Below, one piece after another: positions 22,419 through 35,671 of a stretch of DNA of 64,000 bases (positions within the stretch are counted from its first letter, which is position 1; every line of letters begins with the position of its first letter). The stretch is from contig NC_081406.1 of NCBI RefSeq assembly GCF_030272615.1, forward strand, positions 116,903,347 through 116,967,346, in the 5' to 3' direction. This stretch comes from Cryptomeria japonica. Taxonomy: Eukaryota; Streptophyta; Pinopsida; Cupressales; Cupressaceae. The translations under genes and the position numbers were made by a program. The notes under the pieces are model-generated. The model did no database searches. It was not told the DNA's origin and saw only the letters and a program-made list of their open reading frames with translations.

Positions 22419-25170
22419 TGTGAGGCCCTACCTCGACTCATCCTAACATTTCAGTAATTTTCATGTTGAGACTATTATGGATGCTTTATTTTTATAAATT
22501 ATGGATTTAGAACTTATATGATTTCATGATTTAGATAACATTGATATATATGGATGCTTCATTTCTATGCATTATAGATATAGAACTCTATATGATTCTA
22601 GAATAGGATAACTTGGTGATGATGGATGTCATTATTGGATTTGCAGAACTTTACTATGATGATAAAAATAGGATGCATGTTTTATGTATGGATCAAAATT
22701 ATGAGGATTATGGTAATTGCTTATGTGGATTTATTTTGATACAAGATATATTGATTTTGTTTAATGTCAATTGTATGCAGAGTGTTTGACGTGTATTCTT
22801 ATTCATGTGTTTAAATATTATATGAGGTTATTTGAAAGTACTAATGTGTAATTGAGATGCACAAGAAAATTATCCATGTGACCATAGAAATATTATGGAG
22901 AACCAAACCTAGACCTATGTACGTTCGTAAAGCCAGGGGTTGTCTATTTGGAGAGACAACACCCTCTATGTATCGTATTTTATTTGTGAAAGTAAATGAT
23001 GCATGTGTGTTAAATTAAAATTTATTAATTTGTGTAAATCCAACAAGAGACGAATTTCATGTGTAAATTTGTAATGTATTTTATTGTGTCACTTGACACG
23101 TGTTGATTTATGTCTTGATTTTTGACTTGTCTCTTGGAGGGAGTTGTTTCAACCATAGCTTTTTCAAACATTTGAATGTGTTTCTAAATTTTCCTTGGGT
23201 AGAGAGTCTTTGGAGTGGTCAACTCAAGTTTGACCCGAAAATAAACTTCAGATGGGTTTATAAGGGGTCAAATGGACTCCTAGGGGTAGTTTAAAAGTGT
23301 TTCCTAAAGTCCATAAGGTATACCTATGGGTTAGGAGTATTTTTAGGCATGTGTCTACTCCCATGTGACTGTTTAGTCACCTCAAAAAGTGGGTTTCCTA
23401 AGGTGAGCGAAAATTGAAATTAGAAGGTGCCATCTAGGTTAGATAACCTTCCTTTTTGATGAGAGATCCTTTTCCACTTTTTCTTACTTTTTTTTTTTTC
23501 CAGTTTTAGAAACTTGAGAGAACTCTCACTGAGGCCTTCTTAGGCAAGAATGAGAGATTTTGTGGGTAATCACCCACTCTCCATTTTTCGAGACTATGCA
23601 TTTTGAAAAGTTAGTTTTTGGATTCGAAATCGGCTAAGTGTAGAAGGGAGGATTGTGGATTTGGGTTGCTCATCCTCAAACTAGTTCTAGCATACCTTTG
23701 GGCAGATTGAAGGTTGGTTCATCTCTTTGCTTTTTACGTTGCATGTCTATGTTGGAAAGTTTGGTTGTATGTGAAAGTGATTCTCTTGTATTTTTTATGT
23801 GAAAATTATTATTATGCGATCTGTCTTTTATTTTCTTGTATGCATTTTCTGTGTTTTGGGAGTAACCAAGGCCTTCTACTCTTGGGAGAGTAGGATGGTC
23901 TTGCGGGTGGTAGAAGTTTGACAACCCTTGAGTGAGAGGCTCTCGTTACAAAAGTGATCTCAAGGGGTGTATATGTGACCCTTGCTGCATGGCCTGGTTT
24001 GTGCATTTTGGGGGTCATAAGGGAAGAAAATATGGCATGAATGCCTTGGGGGGCATAAGAAATGTGGGGTTAATGAACTTATGATATATCTTTGTTTTCC
24101 ATGAGGTGGCTTTGTGAACTACCATTCTTGCAGTCTCCTCAGGGTATTTGGTCCACTACCACCCATGTAAAATCATCACATTTTGTGATGGAGTGTAGCC
24201 TTGGTTGGGAAAGTGTTTGTTATATGTTTTTCCCTTGTTGTGTTTGCATGTCTGTAACCTATCTAGGGCTTGGTTCTCCAAGCTCGGGGTTGGCTTCTAG
24301 TAAGCCTAGGCTGGGAGGTGAGCACTCCATGGTCAAGCCTTATGATTTAATTGCAGGTTGCTTGGAATGGAAAGAAAAAGTCAAGCTAGAAGTTGCTATT
24401 TTTATTTGGGTTGTAGAAAAAGAATAAGAAAAGGGATGCAATATTTTCAGTTGCAGGAATGTAAATAAAAAGTTGCATGTTGTATTTACTTTAAAAAGAA
24501 AATGTATCTATTTTATTCAAAGTCCTCATTTAATAGAAAAGAGAGACTAGTTGGGTATATCACCCATTTGTATTGTTGGCTATATTGTATTTTAAACACA
24601 CTTTAAAGAAATGCATTAATTTTATTAAGTATTATTTTGTTGCAAAAAAAAAATGAAATGTTTATCTTGGATTAAGTTCCCTATAGTTACTAAAATAATA
24701 TTTGTAGTACGCATGTTAGTTTTGAAAATAAAGGTTCATTTTATCTCCTTATGCATATTGGAAAAATTGGAAATGAGTAAAGTAGAAAGCATGTATGTTA
24801 GTAAGCTAGAAATAAAACATTTAGTCCTATTTATGGAAATGCAAATATCGTTTATTAAATTCTGTCATTTTCCCTTTTATTTATTCGTAGAAAATAAATC
24901 TAAAAATTAACATGTCTATTTCTAAGATTTATTTCAATGCTTTCTAGTCTAAATATAGTTGTTGTTTAAATTTATTTAATTCTGTCATTTACTTATATGC
25001 AGAAAATAAATCTAAAGTTAAATAGTCTATCTCTGATTTTAGCAATAAGGTATTTAAAAAAAAAAATACACATTGATTTAAATCTGAATATTTTAATCAA
25101 TCGGTTAAAAAGTTCAAACAAAAATAATATATATTGCACAGTAGAGTTAGCCCTAAATTTAATATGCATC

Positions 25171-25174
<4 letters not shown>

Positions 25175-25254
<80 letters not shown>
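25175..25254. repeat. (AT)n microsatellite, 80 bp
   Basis: Uninterrupted AT dinucleotides in the left LTR. The homologous run in the right LTR is 34565-34655. Confidence 0.95.
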
Positions 25255-25258
<4 letters not shown>

Positions 25259-25681
25259 TTATTTATTTATATCCATATTTAAATAAATGTATTTTTACAT
25301 TTTAGAACCAAATAAAAAAAAGAGGAAAAGAATCTTTAAATTTTTATAAAAAAAAAAAAAAGCCTATTTGGGGGGAAGCCGAAGGGCCGAATCACTGTGT
25401 GGGCACACAGTGGTCAGCCCACGGCCGCCACTATGTGGAGACACAGTGGGCAGCACCCGACACCGCTGCCACTCCCTCCCCTTCTTTGAGTGCTCCATGG
25501 CCACCGCCTCCCGTGACCTGCAAAACCAAACACTCCTTTGCCCTGCACAATAAGAAAAAGATAAAATCCTAACCCGGTTAGGGTTAGGGTAGCATGAAAG
25601 AAATAAGAAAAGATTATAAAATGTAAGGGGCATTTTATAATATATTTTAGCTAGGGTTTCATGGGTATTTTTATAATAATG

Positions 25682-26265
<584 letters not shown>

Positions 26266-26877
26266 GTTGTAGATTAATTATTTTATTAGGTGTTTATATT
26301 ACATATATGTTTTTAATAAACATATGGGTATATTTAAAAAAATGATTATTTTGGAGTTTAATCTTTTAGGGAATTTTAATGGCTCTGTAAGTTATTTGGC
26401 CATAGGAGATTATTATTTTGGTTCACCTAAATTTACGCTATTCCAGACTAAATTTTATAGGGCAATTTACATTATGGTTTTAATTGAACCTTTAGTCGAA
26501 TTAGATTAATCACATTCTAATTATTGTTAAAATAAAATATAGGCGTTAATTATCTAAGTGCTAGAACTAATTTATTTAGTTCCTAAAAGCAATTAATGGA
26601 TATTGGAGATTAATACTACCTTTGTCAATTAATTTAGAGATTTCTGGTTAAATTAATTTATTGATTAAAATTGATGAGATAATATCTAACTCTTTTAGTA
26701 TGCCGCATTTAATTTAAATTATTTTCACTTACTTGAGTTAGAGGTTAGAGTTAACTCAAAACATAGTTAAGACAAAACTTGTTAGTGCGTTTCATATTTA
26801 CAAATTTAATATTATTAGGTTGTTATTTAAATTTTTTTTTTATCCCATTCATGCCCAAAAGTTTGGGCATGACATTT

Positions 26878-26889
26878 TGGTATCAGAGC
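26878..26889 (+). other. Gypsy-1 primer-binding site
   Basis: TGGTATCAGAGC, an exact match to the complement of the initiator tRNA-Met 3' end, four bases after the LTR end. Confidence 0.95.
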
Positions 26890-27045
26890 AAGGTTTCCAA
26901 CACTAGGAACCTTTCTCCATTACATTTCACTTTAATTAGTTAATTAATTAATTTTATTTTATTATATTTATTTTTAATTAATTAAATATTTCTCTAAAAA
27001 ATTATTTATTTATTTTATTTTATTTTTTATTTTTTTCTCATAAGG

Positions 27046-30000
27046 ATGCCTCTGACTACGCGACAAGCTCGTAGACATGGTAGAGGTCCTAGGCATGAAA
27101 GCATGGCATGCGAAGAGGTCGATAGGGAGGAATCGGTTCCGAAAAGGAACCTAGAGGCTCCTCCCGAATGACCGGTTGACCCAAACCAAGACATCTTAGA
27201 AGCACTCCAAAACCTGGTAGGGATAGTCCAGGAAAGGCTTCCAGCAGAGGATCATCATGTTGAAAATCAGAACTTAGGGAGCCATAGATCGACAGATAGG
27301 GAACGGAGTAGGAGTCCACCTCCTAATCCCATAGAGAGTCAGGCTAGGCACAAGCCTGGGTCTGTGCATCTACCAGGACCACCTCCAGTGGTAGAGCCAA
27401 TGTATTATGTGAGATCACATCGGGATCTAGGGGATCCAATCAGAGAGGTTATGTGCCTCTAGCCACCATCTTTTGGGGGATCTATCGACGGGGTAGAAGC
27501 TAAGGCTTGGCTTTTGAGCCTAGATAGGTGCTTTGCATTGTGCTCATACAAGAGCAATCTAAAGGCACATGTTGCAGTCCACCTATTGAGAGGAACAACC
27601 TCCACATGGTGGAGACAGGAGGAATACAAGTGTGGTTTAGTTGCTGATACCCTCACATGGGAGATTTTTACAGAGAGGTTCAAGGAGAGGTACTTGTTAG
27701 AACATTATAGACAGCGTAGGATAGATGAGTTCCATGACCTCCAGCAGAAGGGTCTCTCAGTGACCTAGTACGAGAGCAAGTTCTTCGAGCTCTTGCCCTA
27801 CGTGGACTACCTGAAAGATGAGAAGCTTCTCGTCAACCATTTCATCAGAGGGTTGAATGCCGACATAGAAGGACCAGTGAGGATGTCCGCTCTAGGGAGC
27901 CTTTGGGTTGCCGTGGAGAAGGCCCTGATAGCAGGGGAGATTCAGGTCAGGCCACAGGATACAAGGGATCAGTTCTAGAATTGAAACCCTATACCCTAGA
28001 CATATGGATTTTAGAAACCCCATTGGAAAGGTAATAATAGACACACATCGGGGTTCTCCAAACCCCCTCTTCCGCAATAGTCACAGCAGAACCATAGGCA
28101 AAGGCATCCGCAGAGTCAGCAGGGCGCAAAGCCCAAGTAGTGGTAGTCTCAGGGTTGGATGGAAGATCAACAATCTCAGGTTCCTTACACACCTCCAGTG
28201 AGGACTCAGCAGTCCTCCAGGGGTGGGTACAGTGGTTCTAGTAGGATAGGGGGATAGTCTTTTTCTAGGCCTCAAGGCATCCAGTTTCAGGCATGCGGTG
28301 CTTGCTTCACATGTGGAGCCATGGGACACATGGTGAGAGAGTGTCCTTAGGGTCAGATGGTAGGAAATTAGAGGATGGGAGCATCAGAGCCTACAGTTGG
28401 AGATATGGGCAAGTCCCATAGAGTCTTCGCAGTGGTTGACAATTGCCAGGCAGAGCACCAGGCCATAGTCATTGAGGCTGTAGGTATGATCAGAGGTAGC
28501 AATGTATCTATATTGTTTGATTCAGGAGCTACTGACTCCTTTATATCTCCATTGGTTGTGGAGCGTTGCGGGCTAGTGGCAACTAGACAAGGTGTCAGTT
28601 GGGAAGTGGAGTTAGCTTCAGGGGCTAGAATGTTAGTGGAATCAGAGGTTAGGGCATGTCAGCTTCAGATTGGCAATACCACCATCTTAGTAGACCTTAG
28701 AGTTACACCACTTGGATCATATGGCATCGTACTTGGCATAGATTGGCTTTATGCCCACAGAGCTAAGATGGATTGCCGCCTAAAAGAAATTAAGTGTGAG
28801 GATGATCATGGTTTGCCCATAGTAATCACCGGGATTTAGAGACCCATGTCTCTTCATATGATTTCCACAATGCAGCTTAAGCGGAGCATGCGAAAGGGAT
28901 GTCAGTTATTTTCCATCACCATCAGTGATAGAGGGGAAGAGGATGAAAAGGAAACATTGATTGACGATCATCCTATCCTTAAGGGATATTCAAACGTGTT
29001 TCCTTTAGAGCTACCAGGAATGCCACCCCATAGAGAGATTGACTTCCATATAGATCTTGTACCAGGAGCTGAGCTAGTTTCAAGAGCACCTTATAGGATG
29101 ACCACAAATGAGCTTAATGAGCTCAAGATGCAGCTTGAGGAACTCCTAGAGAAGGGTCACATACATCCTACCGTATCCCCATGGGGTGCACCAGTCATCT
29201 TCATGAAGAAGAAGGATGGATCTCTTTGGTTATGCATGGATTATCATCAGTTGAACAAAGTAACCATCAAGAATAGATATCCCTTGCCTAGGATCGATGA
29301 TTTATTCGACCAACTTCAGGGTGCCAAAGTATTTTCCAAAATTGATTTGAAGTCAAGATACCATTAGTTGAGGATAGTGGAAAGCGATATCCACAAGACT
29401 GCATTTCACACTAGATATGGCCACTATGAGTTCACCGTGGTTCCATTCAGTCTTACGAATGCTCTAGCTATTTTCATGAGTCTCATGAATGGGGTATACC
29501 GCACATTTCTTGACCATTTTTGTGATTATGTTCCTCGATGACATATTGATATATTCTCAGAATGAGAAGGAGCATGAGGAGCACTTGAGACAGGTTTTAC
29601 AGTGTTTAAGGGACAATCAGTTGTATGGCAGCTTGTTGAAGTGTGCTTTCTTTCATTCAGAGGTCAAGTACCTTGGACACATTATTTCTGATGATGGGAT
29701 CTTAGTTGACCCATCAAAGATCAGAGCTATTATGGATTGGCCAGCGTCAACCAATGTGACAGAGGTCAGGAGTTTCATGGGCTTAGCGGGTTATTACCGA
29801 CGCTTTGTTGAGGGATTCTCTAGAGTCACACATCCTATTACTTCTCTTCAGTGTAAAGGGAAGAAATTTGAGTGGACAGAGAAGTGCGAGAGGGCCTTTT
29901 AGGAACTCAAAAAGGCACTTACTAGCGCACCTATCCTTTTAGTACCAGATCTCTCAGCTGACTTCATGGTTTGCACAGATGCTTCCCTAGAGGGTTTAGG

Positions 30001-31813
30001 AGCAGTCCTTATGCAGGATGGTAGGGCTATAGCTTTTGAGTCTAGGAAACTTAAGACTCATGAGCTTAACTACCCTACTCATGACCTTGAGCTTGCAGCA
30101 GTAGTGCATGCACTTGTGAGGTGGAGATACTTCCTTTTGGGTCATCATTTTGAGCTTCATTCAGACCATCAGAGCCTTCAGTACATATTCACCCAGCTGA
30201 ACCTTAATGCACGTCAGAGGAGATGGATGGAGTTTTTGTGCGAGTATGATTTTGACATTCACTACATCAAAGGGAAAGAAAACATAGTTGTAGATGCTTT
30301 GAGTAGGAGATGTCATGAGGTATACACCATATCTATGGGCATGGATCTGAGAGATCATATATTGCAACAGTTGCTAGAGGATGGATGGTATTTAGAGGTT
30401 TGTTACGTGATACGATCTCAGGAAACTCTAGAAGGGAAATACATGGATTATTCCTTAGAGTTTGATGGGCTATTACACCATAGAGGGCGCATCTATGTAC
30501 CTTCTTCTAGGGGATTGTGAGAGTTCATTGTCATGGAGGCTCATAGAGCTCCTTATGCAACACATCCTAGGGTTAAGAAGATGCATGCTAACTTGAGACA
30601 ATTATATCATTGGCTAGGAATGTGGCAGCTCATTGCTAAGTTAGTAGCCCGATGCCTTGAGTGTCAGAGAGTTAAGGTGGAGCACCGCCATCTAGGTGGG
30701 TTGCTCCAGTCTCATGCTATACCAAAGTGGAAGTGGGATACTATATCCATGGATTTCATCATTGGTCTCCCTATGTCATCTTGTCGCCATGATGCCATCT
30801 TGGTGACAGTTGACAAGTTGACCAAAGTGGCCCACTTTTCACTAGTTTGGACTACCTTCACAACACCAGTAGTAGCACAGGTGTTCTTGTGAGACATTGT
30901 CAGAATTCATGGCATTCCACACAAGATTATTTCTGATAGGGATTCCCTCTTCACTTCTTCCTTTTGGAAGGCATTACAGGTAGCTATGGGCACCAAGCTC
31001 AATTTTAGTATAGCCTATCATCCGGAAACAGATGGTCAGACAGAAAGGGTTAACTAGGTGTTAGAGGATATGCTTCACATGTACGTCATGGATCATCAGA
31101 GCAGATGGGAAGAATACCTTCCCTTAGTGGAGTTTGCCTATAACAATGGGCATCACACTTCGTTGGGGATGCCACCCTATTAGGCATTATACGACAGGCC
31201 TTGTAGGACACTGTTGAGTTGGGACTGCATACAGGATAGAGTTGCTATTGGTCCTGAGATAGTTCGAGATATGGAGCAGCAGGTGGATTTGATTAGACAA
31301 TGTCTTAGAGAGGCATAGGATAGACAGAAGAAGTATGCAGATGCAAAAATGATAGATCATAGCTACTTGGTTGGAGACAGAGTCTTCTTGAGAGTGTGAC
31401 CGCATAAGAGTCCAATCAGTTATAGAAAGGGTTCTAAGCTCGCACTTCACTTTGTAGGACCTTTTGAGATCCTTGAGAGGATAGGACTAGTTGCCTACCA
31501 TTTAGCATTGCCACCTAGCCTATCACGCATCCACGATGTATTTCATGTATTAGTTTTGAGGAAGTATATCTATGATGAGTCTCATATTTTAGATTGGGAT
31601 GCCTTGCAGGTGGAGTTTGATGGGCAGCTAGCTTTGGAGCCCATTCGCATTTTGGCATGCCGGACGCTGGCCCTTCGAGGTCGAGAGCTGGATGAGGTTA
31701 GGGTCTAGTGGGATTGCTATGATGAGGTTATGACTTCATGGGAGGATGCAACACATATGAGATCACAGTACCCCCATCTTTTTGATGAACTCCAGGAGGA
31801 AGTTCATGCCTAG
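27046..31813 (+). pseudogene. Gypsy-1 gag-pol (GAG-PR-RT-RH-IN-chromodomain-like), broken
   Basis: ATG at 27046 (MPLTTRQARRHGRG) starts one frame that runs to about 29516. A one-base gain in a T run (29517-29521) then shifts it to the frame used until the natural TAG at 31811. Domains: gag capsid 27450-27960; zinc knuckle CFTCGAMGHMVREC near 28303-28344; protease LFDSGATDSFI (D-S-G at 28519); RT 28980-29700 with FLDDILIYS; RNase H TDASLEGLGAVL to VDALSRR (29970-30310); integrase zinc region and core 30550-31200; FVGPFEIL (about 31455); chromodomain-like tail ending SQYPHLFDEL. I count 18 in-frame TAG, 5 TGA and no TAA, almost all replacing expected Gln or Arg codons. The RT segment [15 protein letters not shown] also shows Arg losses compatible with CpG decay. 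Closest in style to Tekay/Del chromoviruses (inference). Confidence 0.93.
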
Positions 31814-31823
31814 AGAGGGAGGG

Positions 31824-34559
31824 TGTGAGGCCCTACCCTGAATCATCCTAGCATTTCAGTAATTTTTCATGTTGAGACTATTATGGATGCTTTATTTTTA
31901 TGCATTATGGATTTAGAACTTATATGATTTCATGATTTGGATAACATTGATATATATGGATGCTTCATTTCTATGCATTATAGATATAGAACTCTATATG
32001 ATTCTAGAATAGGATAACTTGGTGATGATGGATGTCATTATTAGATTTGTAGGATTTTACTATGATGATAGAAATAGGATGCATGTTTTATGTATGGATC
32101 AAAATTATGAGGATTATGATAATTGCTTATGTGGATTTATTTTGATACAAGATATATTGATTTTGTTTAATGTCAATTGCATGCAGAGTGTTTGACATGT
32201 ATTCTTATTCATGTGTTTAAATATTATATGAGGTTATTTGGAAGTACTAATGTGTAATTGAGATGCACAGGAAAATTACCCATGTGACCATGGAAATATT
32301 ATGGAGAGCCAAACCTAGACCTATGTACGTTCGTAAAGTCAGGGGTTGTCTATTTGGAGAGACAACACCCCGTATGTATCATATTTTATTTGTGAAAGTA
32401 AATGATGCATGTGTGTTAAATTGAAATTTATTAATTTGTGTAAATCCAACAAGAGACAAATTTCATGTGTAAATTTGTAATGTATTTTATTGTGTCACTT
32501 GACACGTGTTGATTTATGTCTTGATTTTTGACTTGTCTCTTGGAGGGAGTTGTTTCAACCATAGCTTTTTCAAACATTTGAATGTGTTTCTAAATTTTCC
32601 TTGGGTAGAGAGTCTTTGGAGTGGTCAACTCAAGTTTGACCCGAAAATAAACTTCAGATGGGTTTATAAGGGGTCAAATGGATTCCTAGGGGTAGTTTAA
32701 AAGTGTTTCCTAAAGTCCATAAGGTATACCTATGGGTTAGGAGTATTTTTAGGCATGTGTCTACTCCCATGTGACTGTTTAGTCACCTCAAAAAGTGGGT
32801 TTCCTAAGGTGAGCGAAAATTGAAATTAGAAGGTGCCATCTAGGTTAGATAACCTTCCTTTTTGATGAGAGATCCTTTTCCACGTTTTCTTACTTTTTCC
32901 TTTTCTAGTTTTAGAAACTTGGGGGAACTCTCACCGAGGTCTTCTTAGGCAAGAATGAGAGATTTTGTGGGTAATCACCCACTCTCCATTTTTCGAGACT
33001 ATGCATTTTGAAAAGTTAGTTTTTGGATTTGAAATTGTAGAAGGGAGGATTGTGGATTTGGGTTGCTCATCCTCAAACTAGTTCTAGCATACCTTTGGGC
33101 AGATTGAAGGTTGGTTCATCTCTTTTCTTTTTACATTGCATGTCTATGTTGGAAATTTTGGTTATATGTGAAAGGGATTCTCTTGTATTTTTTTTGTGAA
33201 AATTATTATTATGCGATCTGTCTTTTATTTTCTTGTATGCATTTTCTATGTTTTGGGAGTAACCAAGGCCTTCTACTCTTGGGAGAGTAGGATGATCTTG
33301 CGGGTGGTAGAAGTTTGACAACCCTCGAGTGAGAGGCTCTCGTTACGAGAGTGATCTCAAGGGGTGTATATGTGACCCTTGTTGCATGGCCATTTGGGGG
33401 TCATAAGGGGAGAAAATATGGCATGAATGCCTCGGGCGGGCATAAGGAATGTGGGGTTAATGAACTTATGATATATCTTTGTTTGCCATGAGGTGGCTTT
33501 GTGAACTACCATTCTTGTAGTCTCCTCAGGGTATTTGGTCCACTACCACCCATGTAAAATCATCACATTTTGTGATGGAGTGTAGCCCTGGTTGGGAAAG
33601 TGTTTGCTATATGTTTTTCCCTTGCTTGTTGTGTTTGCATGTCTATAACCTGTCTAGGGCTTGGTTCTCCAAGCTCGGGGGTGGCTTCTAGTAAGCCTAG
33701 GCTGGGAAGTGAGCACTCCATGGTCAAGCTTTATGATTTAATTGCAGGTTGCTTGGAATGGAAGGCAAATGTCAAGCTAGGAGTTGCTGTTTTTATTTGG
33801 GTTGCAGAAAAAGAATAAGAAAAGGGATGCTATATTTTCAATTGCAGAAATGTAAATAAAAAGTTGCATGTTGTATTTACCTTAAAAAGAAAATGTATCT
33901 ATTTTATTCAAAGTCCTCATTTAATAGAAAAGAGAGACTAGTTGGGTATATCACCCATTTGTTGGCTATATTGTATTTTAAACACACTTTAAAGAAATGC
34001 ATTAATTTTATTAAGTATTATTTTGTTGCAAAAAAAAAAGAAGAGATGTTTATCTTGGATTAAGTTCCGTATAGTTACTGAAATAATATTTGTAGTATCC
34101 ATGTTAGTTTTGAAAATAAAGGTTCATTTTATCTCCTTATGCATATTGGAAAAATGGGAAATGGGTAAAGTAGAAAGCATGTATGTTAGTAAGCTGGAAA
34201 TAAAACATTTAGTCCTATTTATGGAAATGCAAATATTGTTTATTAAATTCTATCATTTTCCCTTTTATTTATTCGTAGAAAATAAATCTAAAAATTAACA
34301 TGTCTATTTCTAAGATTTATTTCAATGCTTTCTAGTCTAAATATAGTTGCTGTTTAAATTTATTTAATTCTGTCATTTTCTTATATGCAGAAAATAAATC
34401 TAAAGTTAAATAGTCTATTTCTGATTTTAGCAATAAGGTATTTAAAAAAAATGAAAAAAATACATTGATTTAAATCTGAATATTTTAATCAATCTGTTAA
34501 AAAGTTCAAACAAAAATAATATATATTGCATAGTAGAGTTAGCCCTAAATTTAATATGC

Positions 34560-34658
<99 letters not shown>

Positions 34659-35666
34659 GTATTTTTACATTTTAAAACCAAATAAGAAAAAGAGGAAAAG
34701 AATCTTTAAATTTTTAAATTTATATATATATATATATATAAACTATTTGGGGGGAAGCCGAAGGGCCGAACCACTGTATGGACACACAGTGGGGGGCACC
34801 CGACATCGCCGCCTCTCCCTCCCCTTCTTCAAGCGCTCCATGGTTGCCGCCTCCTGTGACTTGCAAAACCAAACACTCCTCCGCCCTGCACAATAAGAAA
34901 AAGATAAAACCCTAACTTGGTTAGGGTTAGGGTAGCATGAAAGAAATAAGAAAAGATTATAAAATGTAAGGAGCATTTTGTAATATATTTTAGCTAGGGT
35001 TTCATGGGTATTTTTATAATAATGTGAATATATATATATATATATATATATAGGTCAAATTGTAGATTAATTATTTTATTAGGTGTTTATATTATATATA
35101 TGTTTTTAATAAACATATGGGTATATTTAAAAAAATGAATATTTTGGAGTTTAATCTTTTAGGGAATTTAAATGGCTTTGTAAGTTATTTGGCCATAGGA
35201 GATTATTATTTTGGTTCACCTAAATTTAGGCTATTCCAGACTAAATTTTATAGGGCAATTTACATTATGGATTTAATTGACCCTTTAGTCGAATTAGATT
35301 AATCACATTTTAATTATTGTTAAAATAAAACATAGGCGTTAATAATCTAAGTGCTAGGACTAATTTATTTAGTTCCTAAAAGCAATTAATGGATATTGGA
35401 GATTAATACTACCTTTGTCAATTAATTTAGAGATTTTTGGTTAAATTAATTTATTGATTCAAATTGATGAGATAATATCTAACTCTTTTAGTATTCCACA
35501 CTTAATTTAAATTATTTTTGCTTACTTGAGTTAGAGGTTAGAGTTAACTCAAAAAATAGTTAAGACAAAACTTGTTAGTGCGTTTCGTATTTGTAAATTT
35601 AATATTATTAGGTTGTTATTTTAAAAAAAAATTATCCCGTTCGTGCCCAAAAGTTTGGGCATGACA
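31824..35666 (+). repeat. Gypsy-1 right LTR, 3843 bp
   Basis: Begins TGTGAGGCCCTACCCTG after the purine tract and ends GGGCATGACA at 35666. It contains (AT)n at 34565-34655, a shorter TA run at 34721-34741 and (AT)n at 35028-35052. It lacks the 25857-26265 block and about 40 bp of the GC-rich island seen in the left LTR. Confidence 0.93.
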
Positions 35667-35671
35667 GGTAA

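Noticed and set aside
24092-24427. 111-codon plus-strand ORF inside the Gypsy-1 left LTR
   Set aside because: The homologous stretch in the right LTR is shifted and shortened, and there is no domain. It is chance ORF content of the LTR.
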